This document shows positions 40,906 to 48,999 of a DNA stretch of 56,928 nucleotides, piece after piece (position 1 is the stretch's first letter; the number at the start of each line of letters is the position of its first letter). The position numbers and the translations under genes were made by a program. The stretch is from Lacticaseibacillus hegangensis. GTDB taxonomy: Bacteria > Bacillota > Bacilli > Lactobacillales > Lactobacillaceae. The stretch spans positions 1-56,928 of the forward strand of contig NZ_RHOL01000002.1 of the NCBI RefSeq assembly GCF_003946465.1, written 5' to 3'. The notes under the pieces are model-generated. The model saw nothing but the letters and a program-made list of their open reading frames with translations, was not told the origin of the DNA and searched no databases.

Positions 40906-42519
40906 TTACTTACCGCTTGAAACTTTCACCAGCCGGCCGCGGTACTGCGTTGGGGAGCTGCCGAAGTGCTTTTTAAACACGGAGCTGAAGTAGTTGGGGT
41001 CGGCGTAACCAACCAAGTGACCAATCACCTGACTTTTTTCGGTTGTTTCCAGTAGCAGCCTTGAGGCCCGCTCCATGCGAAAATCCGTCAGGTAAGTGAT
41101 GAATGACTGCCCCACCTCACGCTTGAACAGCGTGGAAAAGTACGAGTTGGACACTCCAAGCGCCTGGCACACGTCGTTGAGCGACAACTGCTCGTCGCTG
41201 TAATGTGCCCGCACGAACTCCTTTGCGCTTTGAATCAGCGCACTGGACGAGTTGTCACGCGCCTGGGCCAGCTGCCGATTGAGGGTCTGACACAGGGTCA
41301 TCAGCCACTGGCGCAACGTCTGCGGGGACAGCTCTGGCAACCGGGCGTACAGATCTTTCGGGTGGTCAGTCAGCTCTGGAATCTGCAAATGATTGTTGGT
41401 CGCAAAGCGGTACAGGGACGACACCAGGTCATTGATCACCACAGTGTGATGCGCCATGCAGGTCGCGGTGCGATTGACGTTTTCCAGGTAGACATCGACG
41501 GCCTGCACGATGGCCTCATCCGGCCCAACGTGGACCACCTTGAGCAGCTCTGCCAAAGCCGCGTCGGGAATCGGCGTGAAGTCGCTGACCTCAGTGGGTG
41601 CGATCTCCTTGATGTTGATCACCTTGCAGGCCCCGTACAGGCTGCGGTACGACACCGCGGTCCGCGCCCCATGATAAGCCACCGGAAGCTCGAGCAGGTC
41701 ATCGACGACCGGACCCACCCCAACCGTGATGACCGCGCCAAGCGCATTTTTGACCAGCTTGCAGAACCGATCGGCATCGTCGGTCAATCCGGCCGCGTCA
41801 TTTTCGGTGTGCAGTTCCACCACGATGACTGTGTTGCGCAGATAGCAGAAAGTGACCGTGGTCCACAGCGCTCCGAAAAAGTCCCTGGCCTGTTTCATCA
41901 CCTCTGCCCGCAGCGCCATCACATCCTTGCCATCAGGGGCCTGCGCGGTGGAGGTGTGCAGCACCAGGCAACCGTAATAGGGGCCGGTCAGACCGACTTG
42001 ATAATCGTGCAGGTAGGCGTCCAGGGTTTGGCGCTCAATCTGTCCGTCAATCAGCGCGGCGTAAAAATTGGTCTGCATCACCGGCAGCGAATCGCGGTAG
42101 TAATGCTGCATCGCACGCCAATTTTGGAGGGTGTTGCGCTTTTGATTGAGGGTCTGGCGCAGGCGAATCAACACCGCCCGCAGCTCGGCGACGTCAAGCG
42201 GCATCGTGAGGTAGTCGGTCACCCCCAGGCGCATTGCCTGCTGCGCGCATTCAAAATCGTTGCAGTCCGTCAAGATCACAAACGCCGTCTCCGGCGACTG
42301 TTCCTTGCCGCGCTTGACCACGGCTAAATCCGTCAGCGCGTTGACGCTGACCTCAGTCAACACCACGTCCGGTTTCGTTGCGCCGATCATGCTGAGCGCC
42401 GCTTCGGTTGAAAACACGCTCCCGATAACTTGAAAACCCAGCTCACCCCACGGGATGATTTCCTTTAAACTCGACGCCACTGGCGCGTCTTCTACTAACA
42501 GCACGCTGTACTTCCCCAT
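40906..42519 (-). CDS. AraC-type response regulator with degenerate receiver (mgl locus)
   Basis: 537 residues, YesN-like layout: receiver (about 1-120), a middle sensor-like region, and a C-terminal pair of AraC helix-turn-helices (about 435-530; LSLNDVCQALGVSNSYFSTLFKR and VGYADPNYFSSVFKKHFGSSP). In the receiver the acidic pair Glu10-Asp11 and Thr84 are retained. At the phospho-acceptor position Glu56 (VVLTEVSV) replaces Asp, and Met106 (DYLTMPLD) replaces the invariant Lys. Normal phosphorylation is therefore unlikely. No histidine kinase is adjacent. It most likely controls the mglBAC genes upstream. AGGAG precedes ATG 42519. Confidence 0.9.
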   Translation of the reverse strand: MGKYSVLLVEDAPVASSLKEIIPWGELGFQVIGSVFSTEAALSMIGATKPDVVLTEVSVNALTDLAVVKRGKEQSPETAFVILTDCNDFECAQQAMRLGVTDYLTMPLDVAELRAVLIRLRQTLNQKRNTLQNWRAMQHYYRDSLPVMQTNFYAALIDGQIERQTLDAYLHDYQVGLTGPYYGCLVLHTSTAQAPDGKDVMALRAEVMKQARDFFGALWTTVTFCYLRNTVIVVELHTENDAAGLTDDADRFCKLVKNALGAVITVGVGPVVDDLLELPVAYHGARTAVSYRSLYGACKVINIKEIAPTEVSDFTPIPDAALAELLKVVHVGPDEAIVQAVDVYLENVNRTATCMAHHTVVINDLVSSLYRFATNNHLQIPELTDHPKDLYARLPELSPQTLRQWLMTLCQTLNRQLAQARDNSSSALIQSAKEFVRAHYSDEQLSLNDVCQALGVSNSYFSTLFKREVGQSFITYLTDFRMERASRLLLETTEKSQVIGHLVGYADPNYFSSVFKKHFGSSPTQYRGRLVKVSSGK

Positions 42520-42593
42520 AAGTATGCTCCTGTCGTTGCCCTTAACCTTACAATCGCATTTACTAAATCCGCAGCGTATTGATCACCTTTTTT

Positions 42594-42621
42594 AGTGTAT
42601 CATGTAAGCGCTTAAATACAA
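42594..42621 (-). promoter_or_regulatory. Promoter with cre box for the AraC-type regulator
   Basis: Leftward TTGTAT (42621-42616), 16 bases, TACACT (42599-42594). The spacer is filled by ATGTAAGCGCTTAAA (42602-42616), a 14-of-15 cre match with a perfect AAGCGCTT core. CcpA would block RNA polymerase directly. Confidence 0.78.
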
Positions 42622-42691
42622 CTCAAAGCCCTCGTTTATTTACTTTGATTCTGATTGTGCAAGGCTAAATTGATGACCAGCGCCCCCGCCG

Positions 42692-42732
42692 TCACGCAAA
42701 AAGCCACAGCGTAGTGCTGCGGCTTTTCGTGA
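42692..42732 (-). terminator. mglC terminator
   Basis: TCACG...CGTGA outer pairs plus AAAAGCC-CAGC/GCTG-GGCTTTT with one A-C mismatch. Leftward a T-run is embedded in the stem base. It separates mglC from the regulator gene. Confidence 0.75.
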
Positions 42733-42759
42733 ACCAAGGTTAATGCGTCTGCCGCCTCG

Positions 42760-44409
42760 TCATTTCTCCTGAACGTATTTCAGGGAGTCGAGGGTGACGG
42801 CGACCAGGATGATGATCCCGGAGAAGACAAACTGCAGGTTCGTGTCGATCCCAAGAATCGTCAGCGCGTAGGTCAACGCAGTGAAGATGATGACCCCGAC
42901 AACGACCCCGGAAATCTTACCGATCCCACCAGTGAAGGACACGCCGCCGACCACGCAGGCCGCGATGGCGTTCATTTCCCAGCCCTGGCCATAAGCGGCG
43001 GAACCTGACCCGACCATGCGGGCACATTCCAACCAGGAGCCGAAGCCGTAGAGAATGCCGGCCAGAACGAAGGCGCCCAGGGTAACTGCGAAGACGGAGA
43101 TCCCTGAAACGGAAGCCGCTTCAGGGTTGCCGCCGACCGCGTACAAATTCTTCCCAAAGCGGGTCTTGTTCCAGATGAACCAGACGATGGCGATCGCTGC
43201 TACCGCCCACAAAATGATTGACGGGAACCCACCAATCTGTGGGATGATCATGCTTGGAATGGCTGGATCAATGGCCCCAAATGACACCCCTTTGGTGGCG
43301 TAGGTGACCAAGCCGAAGATGATCAGCGTGTTAGCCATGGTGGAAATGAATGGGTGCATCCCAAATCTTGCGGTGAAGAACCCAGCAATGGCACTCAGGA
43401 CGGTCGACAGCACAATGCAGACGACCAGGGCCAGCACGACGCGCGGCCAGAGCCCCATTTTGGAAAAGTCATAAATATGTCCAAAGACTTCCCCGGTGTT
43501 TGGGCCTTGGTGCATGATGATGGTCGACGCGGTCATGCCCATCCCGACCATGCGGCCAATGGACAAATCGGTCCCGGTGAGCAGGATCAGCCCGGCGACC
43601 CCAAGCGCCAAGAACATCTGCGGTGACGCTTGCTGCAGAATGTTGAGAATGTTGTTGTAGGTCAGCAGCGAGGAGCCCTTGATGATTGGGGTGATGATCG
43701 CCAAAATGATGAAAACGATGATGATGGCAAAGTACAGGCCGTTGCGCAGCAGGAAGTCGCGGCGGTTGAACGTGTATTTGTAGTTTTCCCACTTCTGCTT
43801 CATGTTCTCAGAGAAGGTGAACTTCGACATCCGCAGCAGATCCAGCAGGTGGTACTGGTAGTTAAATGCCTCGTGCTGGCGGTCCTTGATCTGACTCTGG
43901 CGCGCCTGGAGAGTCACCTTGGCGTCAAAGAGTTTGTTCTTGTGAACGTAATTCTCCTCTTTGATCTCACTGCGGTCGGAAAGCTTGGCGACCGTCGCTT
44001 TGTGTTCCTGTTCCAAGCGGGCGATCTGCTCGTCATACGCCTTTTTGGCAATGACTTTTTCCTCGGCGCAGCTCGCCGCAACGGGCTGGTAGTACTCCTT
44101 GTCAAAATGGTCCTTGATGTAGGTCTCGGCCTGCGCGACCAGCTTGGCAACTTGGTCCTTATTAGCGGCCTCGACTTGCTTGGCCCCGACCAACGCCTTC
44201 TTGTCGGCTTCGATTCCGGCGTCGCGTTCTGCTTTGCTCAGACTCTTGTCCCGCTTAAGCGCTTCAATGTGACTGTTCAGGCTGATGACCTGATCCGTCC
44301 CGTCTTTGCGCAATTCGTTGACCTGGGCCTGAATCTTGCCTACCGCGTCATCGATTGGCTTGCGCAGGGCTGCTTCGGCCTGCGCGGTTAGCACTTTATC
44401 TTCTGCCAT
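42760..44409 (-). CDS. mglC: Galactose/methyl-galactoside ABC permease with long coiled-coil N-terminal extension
   Basis: 549 residues. From about residue 215 it is a standard MglC/RbsC permease with eight to ten helices (GVAGLILLTGTDLSIGRMVGM, AVGGNPEAASVSGI). The first 205 or so residues are hydrophilic, rich in Lys, Glu, Ala and Gln with heptad-like spacing, no signal peptide, and look like coiled coil or helical bundle in the cytoplasm. E. coli MglC is about 336 residues, so the extension is extra. It starts 13 bases after mglA with GGGGGAG as ribosome binding site. Confidence 0.9.
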   Translation of the reverse strand: MAEDKVLTAQAEAALRKPIDDAVGKIQAQVNELRKDGTDQVISLNSHIEALKRDKSLSKAERDAGIEADKKALVGAKQVEAANKDQVAKLVAQAETYIKDHFDKEYYQPVAASCAEEKVIAKKAYDEQIARLEQEHKATVAKLSDRSEIKEENYVHKNKLFDAKVTLQARQSQIKDRQHEAFNYQYHLLDLLRMSKFTFSENMKQKWENYKYTFNRRDFLLRNGLYFAIIIVFIILAIITPIIKGSSLLTYNNILNILQQASPQMFLALGVAGLILLTGTDLSIGRMVGMGMTASTIIMHQGPNTGEVFGHIYDFSKMGLWPRVVLALVVCIVLSTVLSAIAGFFTARFGMHPFISTMANTLIIFGLVTYATKGVSFGAIDPAIPSMIIPQIGGFPSIILWAVAAIAIVWFIWNKTRFGKNLYAVGGNPEAASVSGISVFAVTLGAFVLAGILYGFGSWLECARMVGSGSAAYGQGWEMNAIAACVVGGVSFTGGIGKISGVVVGVIIFTALTYALTILGIDTNLQFVFSGIIILVAVTLDSLKYVQEK

Positions 44410-44422
44410 GTGTGTCTCCCCC

Positions 44423-45961
44423 TTACATGTATTTCGCGCTGAGCCTCAGCAGCTCTTCCTGATTGGTCTTCTTGGTGTCCACGATCCCCGCCAGGTGACC
44501 GTCCGACATGACCCCGATGCGGTTCGTAATGCCCAGGATCTCGGGCATTTCGGAGGACACGACGATGATTGTTTTGCCTTCCTTGGCCATCTTAATGATC
44601 AGCTCGTAGATTTCGTACTTCGCACCGACGTCGATCCCCCGGGTCGGCTCGTCCATCATGAAGACTTGTGGGGCGCGCTCCAGCCATTTGCCGACGATCA
44701 CCTTCTGCTGATTGCCCCCTGACAGGCTGGCAATCAGCTCATCCGGGCCCATGGTCTTCGTGTTCATGACCTTGATCTCGTGCTGGGTCGCCTTAGTCAT
44801 TTTCGGATCCGACAAGGCCGGGCCGCGCCGGTAGGCATTCAAATTGGTGATGGTGGTGTTGAAGGTCAAACTGCCTTTCAAAAACAGCCCGTTGGCCTTG
44901 CGCTCTTCAGTGATCATCGCAAACCCGTGCTCCATCGCCTCTTTGGCGGAGTTAAAGTTAGATAGTTTGCCGTTGAAGTACACGCGGCCCGCGGCGCGAG
45001 TCCGTACGCCGAAAATGGTTTCGAGCAGCTCGGTGCGCCCGGCGCCGACCAGCCCGTACAGCCCGAAGATTTCACCGCGCCCGACATCAAACGAGATGTC
45101 TTGAAGGTACGGGGCGTACTTGGTGGACAGGTGCTGAACGGACAAAATGGTATCGCCGACTTTGTTGTCGACCGGTGGGAACCGGTTATCCAGCGGCCGC
45201 CCGACCATCGCCTTGATCAGTTCGTTCAGATCCGTGTCCTTGGTGTTCTTGGTCATGACCAAATGGCCATCCCGCAGCACGGACACCTCGTCGCAGATCT
45301 GAAAGACTTCATCCATTTTGTGCGAGATGAAGATGATCGAAATACCCTGATTCTTCAGCATCCGGACCATGTCGAACAGCTTCTCCACTTCGCGGTCCAT
45401 CAAGGACGAGGTCGGCTCGTCGAGGACGATCACCTTGGAGTGGTAGGAAATCGCCTTGGCGATTTCGACCATTTGCCGCTGTGACACGCTCATCTTGCGC
45501 ATCGGCTGGGTCAGGTTTACGGTCATCCCCAACCGGCGGAACAGTTCCGTCGCTTCCCGCCGCATCTGCGCTTCATTGATGACGCCCAGTGAGGTCGTTG
45601 GGTAGCGGCCCAGAAACAGATTGTCGAGCACACTGCGGTCCAGCGCCTGGTTCAGCTCCTGGTGGACCATCGCGATCCCGTTTTCCAGGGCATCTTTGGG
45701 CCCGGCGAAGGACACCTCCTTACCATCGAGGAAAAATTGCCCTTCGTCGCGCGTTTTGATCCCAAATAAGCACTTCATCATGGTCGACTTGCCGGCGCCG
45801 TTTTCGCCCATCAAGCCCATCACAGAACCCTTCTTGACGTCCATGTCAATGTGTTGAAGGACCCGGTTGCGACCGAAGGACTTGCTCAGGTTGCGGATGG
45901 CCAGCATCACGTCATCACCGATGACTGGTTTTTCTGGTGTTAGTGTGGTTGAATCCTGCAT
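44423..45961 (-). CDS. mglA: Galactose/methyl-galactoside ABC ATPase
   Basis: 512 residues, two ABC domains as in sugar ATPases of the MglA/RbsA class. The first domain has Walker A GENGAGKST, signature MSVSQRQMVEIAKAI and Walker B VIVLDEPTSSLMD. The second domain has the degenerate Walker A (GLVGAGRTEL), signature LSGGNQQKVIVGKWL and Walker B VFMMDEPTRGIDVG. It energises MglC. It follows mglB after a 131-base gap that holds a stem-loop. Confidence 0.95.
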   Translation of the reverse strand: MQDSTTLTPEKPVIGDDVMLAIRNLSKSFGRNRVLQHIDMDVKKGSVMGLMGENGAGKSTMMKCLFGIKTRDEGQFFLDGKEVSFAGPKDALENGIAMVHQELNQALDRSVLDNLFLGRYPTTSLGVINEAQMRREATELFRRLGMTVNLTQPMRKMSVSQRQMVEIAKAISYHSKVIVLDEPTSSLMDREVEKLFDMVRMLKNQGISIIFISHKMDEVFQICDEVSVLRDGHLVMTKNTKDTDLNELIKAMVGRPLDNRFPPVDNKVGDTILSVQHLSTKYAPYLQDISFDVGRGEIFGLYGLVGAGRTELLETIFGVRTRAAGRVYFNGKLSNFNSAKEAMEHGFAMITEERKANGLFLKGSLTFNTTITNLNAYRRGPALSDPKMTKATQHEIKVMNTKTMGPDELIASLSGGNQQKVIVGKWLERAPQVFMMDEPTRGIDVGAKYEIYELIIKMAKEGKTIIVVSSEMPEILGITNRIGVMSDGHLAGIVDTKKTNQEELLRLSAKYM

Positions 45962-46005
45962 AATACGTCTTCCTTTCCAGCGCCTGCTTGATTTTTTTGA
46001 TAAAA

Positions 46006-46072
46006 CAACTCCAGGGTCTGGGGCGGCTCCGAAATGCGAGAAGCACGGGGCAATCCCTGATCCCTGGAGTTG
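46006..46072 (-). terminator. Intercistronic stem-loop between mglB and mglA
   Basis: CAACTCCAGGG (46006-46016) and CCCTGGAGTTG (46062-46072) form a perfect 11-bp stem around a 45-base loop; leftward it is followed by TTTTAT. It may act as a partial terminator or RNA-stabilising element that keeps the binding protein more abundant than the membrane parts. Confidence 0.7.
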
Positions 46073-46092
46073 CAGGTAGTGCAGAGGCGGAA

Positions 46093-47355
46093 TTACCGGC
46101 TCAGAATGGACGTGTATGAGGAGCCATTATCAGTCTTAACCATGTTGATAGCAAAGGCGTCGTATTGGCTCGGGTTGCCCAGCCGGTTGGTGATGTTGGA
46201 TTCGGTCTGGCCGTCGCCGCCGATAAATTCAACTTTGAGGTTCATCAGCTTCGCATACTTCTTCAGAAGCGGCTGGTAGGTTGACCCCAGGAAGTTATCT
46301 GAGGAGTTGTAGATGTCCAGCCAGACTTTCTTTTCTGGTGAAGTCTTGGTCGACAGCTGCTTGGAAGCATCCGGATAGGTCTTGGTCGGGTTCATGAAGT
46401 CCTTGTAGTTGTCAGCGGTGACCGGGACGTTCATGGCGTAGTAGGAACGCTCGTTAGCGCGGTATGCGTAGGTATCCTTGGCCAAAACGTTGCCCACCTT
46501 GTCCTTGGTTTCGATCCCGGTGCCCTTCTTGGCACCGTCCAGGGCGTTGCGCAGAACGCGCAGCGTCAGGTAAGCTTGCACATCGGCGTGCTGGCTGACC
46601 GTGCCGCCATAGCCTTCGCTGATTGCCGCAACGGCATCGGAGTTGGCATCGTAGCCAAAGGTTGGCACTTTGTTCTTCTTGGACCAAGCATTGAACATCG
46701 CCATGCCCATGCCGTCGTTGTTTGACGCGATAACATCGATCTTGTTGCCCAGACTTGAGGACCAAGTGCCGATCGCGTTACCCGCGGTCGCGGCATCCCA
46801 GGTCGCACCTGAGTTGTTCTTCATTTCCTGAGAAGCCAGTTCACGGATCGTGTAGGTCTTGCCGCCGACGGTCAGCTTGCTGTCCTTGACCACGCTGGCC
46901 TTGCCATCCGTGTTCATCCCAGCTGGGGCGGAGTTGATGTCCCCACTCTTCTTCACGCCAGTGCCCAGCGCTTCACGAACGCCGCGGGTACGGGCAATCG
47001 AGTCGTTGTGGCCAACGTCCCCAATCGCGAGTACGTAGCCAATCACGCCATCATTATTGCGGTCGATACTCGAAATGTTTTTGGTGATATAATCCTTGAT
47101 CATCTTGCCCTGAACTTCGGCCCCTTGCTTGGCGTCGAACCCAACATAGTAGGTGTCCTTGTTGAACTTCAGGGTGGTCATGTCCAGTTTCCCGTTGCTT
47201 GAGTTTGATGGCTGACGGTTATAGAACACGACTGGTTTGTCTTTGTTGGCAACCGTCTTGTCGGAGCCGCTGCCTGAGCTTGAGCCGCAAGCGGCAAGCA
47301 GGAGTGATGCCCCCAAAACTAAAGTCAAAGCCCCTAGTGCTTTTTGCTTCTTCAT
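46093..47355 (-). CDS. mglB: Galactose/glucose-binding lipoprotein
   Basis: 420 residues. Signal peptide with lipobox LAAC (Cys23), then a Gly/Ser linker and a periplasmic-binding-protein type 1 fold. DRNNDGVIGYVLAIGDVGHND (about 98-118) matches the calcium loop and following segment of E. coli MglB, which firmly identifies the family; Asp98, Asn100, Asp102 are the visible loop ligands. It is longer than the E. coli protein (about 330), with extra sequence at both ends. ATG 47355 has AGGGAGG upstream; the frame to 47436 crosses the cre region. First gene of mglBAC. Confidence 0.95.
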   Translation of the reverse strand: MKKQKALGALTLVLGASLLLAACGSSSGSGSDKTVANKDKPVVFYNRQPSNSSNGKLDMTTLKFNKDTYYVGFDAKQGAEVQGKMIKDYITKNISSIDRNNDGVIGYVLAIGDVGHNDSIARTRGVREALGTGVKKSGDINSAPAGMNTDGKASVVKDSKLTVGGKTYTIRELASQEMKNNSGATWDAATAGNAIGTWSSSLGNKIDVIASNNDGMGMAMFNAWSKKNKVPTFGYDANSDAVAAISEGYGGTVSQHADVQAYLTLRVLRNALDGAKKGTGIETKDKVGNVLAKDTYAYRANERSYYAMNVPVTADNYKDFMNPTKTYPDASKQLSTKTSPEKKVWLDIYNSSDNFLGSTYQPLLKKYAKLMNLKVEFIGGDGQTESNITNRLGNPSQYDAFAINMVKTDNGSSYTSILSR

Positions 47356-47384
47356 GGTGTAACTTCCTCCCTTTAAGCGCTTCC

Positions 47385-47399
47385 TGTATGCGCTTTCTT
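47385..47399 (-). promoter_or_regulatory. cre box before mglB
   Basis: Leftward AAGAAAGCGCATACA fits the cre consensus at 14 of 15 positions; a second, weaker GGAAGCGCTTAAAG lies directly beside the ribosome binding site. The -10 may be TACACT just upstream at about 47408-47413, which would put the cre right after the transcription start. Confidence 0.65.
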
Positions 47400-47765
47400 G
47401 ATTCTTAGTGTACAGGGGCAAGGACCCCGTAACCATAGAATATTATTGGCTACACCTAGAATATTTTTGGGAATTTAGTTTAATAAGAAATTTTTTACGT
47501 GCCGGTATCACGGTATAAATCCCTGCATTTGCGGACTTGTGGCAGGTCCTTGCACACTTGTTTACGCGACCGATTCCACGGAATTTTAGTAAAACGGGCC
47601 TGCGCGCAAAAAAAGCCGTCCCCGCGACCCCGGCGAGAACGGCGTAAAGATGAAGAGGAGTGGAACAGAAAATGACAAACTTGATCAGCCGCTCAGGCGG
47701 CAGCTCCCAAGCGACAGTTGCAGTTTAACCCGGATCAGCCGACACGGCAAAAATTTTGCCTCGCC

Positions 47766-47791
47766 ATGAATGGGCGTCTGTGCGAGTTGGC
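47766..47791 (-). repeat. Degenerate copy of the GCACAAGCGCCCATG element
   Basis: The rightward sequence ATGGGCGTCTGTGCGAGTTGGC resembles the right arm of the nested palindrome at 26429-26450 (about 18 of 22 bases). It lies just upstream of the PPK2 -10. Confidence 0.4.
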
Positions 47792-47849
47792 CTAGAAGCC
47801 GCGTATAATGAAGGCAAACATCTAACCCACAAGTTGCAGGAGGCATTTC

Positions 47850-48746
47850 ATGAAATTAGATCTGACTCACTTCACGTACGATGGCACCGGCAATTTTCGC
47901 ATCAAGGACTGGGATACGGACATCCCCAAAACCGAGCAGGGGCTCACGGAAGCCGAGATCAAGGCAGAAATCGCTCAAAATGTCCAAGACTTGGCGCAGG
48001 CGCAAGGCAAACTTTACGCACAAAAACGCTACAGCCTGCTGCTAATTTTTCAAGGCCTGGACGCGGCCGGCAAAGATGGCATGATCCGCCATGTCATGTC
48101 CGGTGTGAACCCGCAAGGCACCAATGTCGTGTCCTTCAAGCAGCCCACCGTAGAGGAGCTCGCCCACGATTACCTGTGGCGCACCCGCGTCGCCTTTCCC
48201 CAGGCTGGCAACATCACGATTTTCAACCGGTCGCATTACGAGGAGGTGTTGGTCGATCGCGTGCACCCCGAGAACCTGCTCCTTGAGCATCTGCCTAACA
48301 TCGACGTCGTCGCCGACGTGACCCCCAAGCTCTGGCAGCGGCGCTATAAGGACATTCGCCACATGGAAAGCATGGCCAGCCGCGATGGCATTGTGATCGA
48401 GAAGTTTTTCCTGCACATGAGCAAAGACGAGCAGAAGAAGCGCTTCCTCGACAGAATCGAGCAGCCCGACAAAAATTGGAAGTTCTCCGAAGCTGACATT
48501 CGCGAACGCCGCTACTGGGACGACTACCAGGTAGCGTATCAGGACGCCATCGCCGGTACCGCCACGAAGAAGGCCCCCTGGCACATCATTCCGGCGGACA
48601 ACAAGTGGTTCGGCCGACTGATCGTGTCCAAGCTCATCCTCGCACGGCTTGAGAAGCTGCCACTTGCCTACCCCACCGTCACGGCCGAGCAGAAGGCTGG
48701 CCTGCACGCGGCACTGGAGGAACTGACCGGAAAAGCCGAAAACTGA
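47850..48746 (+). CDS. ppk2: Polyphosphate kinase 2 family (polyphosphate:nucleotide phosphotransferase)
   Basis: 298 residues, single PPK2 domain. Walker A GLDAAGKDG and the lid/Walker B block FNRSHYEEVLVDRV are the family motifs, followed by RRYWDDYQVAYQDAI and KAPWHIIPADNKWF. It phosphorylates nucleoside mono- or diphosphates from polyphosphate; the single domain with NRSHYE and this length fits classes I-III, which sequence reading alone cannot separate. AGGAGG lies six bases before ATG 47850. Monocistronic with its own terminator. Confidence 0.93.
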   Translation: MKLDLTHFTYDGTGNFRIKDWDTDIPKTEQGLTEAEIKAEIAQNVQDLAQAQGKLYAQKRYSLLLIFQGLDAAGKDGMIRHVMSGVNPQGTNVVSFKQPTVEELAHDYLWRTRVAFPQAGNITIFNRSHYEEVLVDRVHPENLLLEHLPNIDVVADVTPKLWQRRYKDIRHMESMASRDGIVIEKFFLHMSKDEQKKRFLDRIEQPDKNWKFSEADIRERRYWDDYQVAYQDAIAGTATKKAPWHIIPADNKWFGRLIVSKLILARLEKLPLAYPTVTAEQKAGLHAALEELTGKAEN

Positions 48747-48760
48747 GGCACAACATTAAC

Positions 48761-48807
48761 ATCGCGTCCCAGACCGTAGTCTTGCTGGTCGAGACGCGAT
48801 TTTTTTG
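48761..48807 (+). terminator. PPK2 terminator
   Basis: ATCGCGTC (48761-48768) pairs with GACGCGAT (48793-48800), with an inner ACC/GGT, followed by seven T. Confidence 0.88.
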
Positions 48808-48999
48808 CCTCGGCAGGAGGGCGAGGAAACCTTACAGGCGATTTTACTAAAATCCTTGTCCACCGACTCTCAAGTGCCGCAATTAGCGACGCGCCCGCGG
48901 CAAAATTTTTAGTTTAGCCTGCCACACTCAAAACGTGCATAATAAACACGACTGGGTGTTGACCTGATCAAACGCCTAGCAAATGGAGGCCCTTATTAA

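Larger units (their letters stand above)
47356..47849. other. Intergenic region mglB-PPK2 (divergent)
   Basis: 494 bases. It contains the mglB control region at its left end and an AT-rich stretch (47440-47500). A hairpin at about 47608-47643 (GCCGT/ACGGC with seven T on the leftward side) has no gene for it to terminate. A palindrome GGCAAAAATTTTGCC lies near 47744-47758, and a TATAAT at 47804-47809 is the likely -10 for PPK2. An 18-codon frame at 47672-47728 with a distant AGGAG is too weak to call. Confidence 0.5.

Noticed and set aside
41203-42327. 374-codon frame antisense to the AraC-type regulator
   Set aside because: Composition is typical of a complementary-strand shadow (His/Arg/Gln-rich) and there are no initiation signals.
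47672-47728. 18-codon rightward frame (MTNLISRSGGSSQATVAV) with AGGAG upstream
   Set aside because: Spacing of the ribosome binding site is long, and there is no promoter or conservation evidence.
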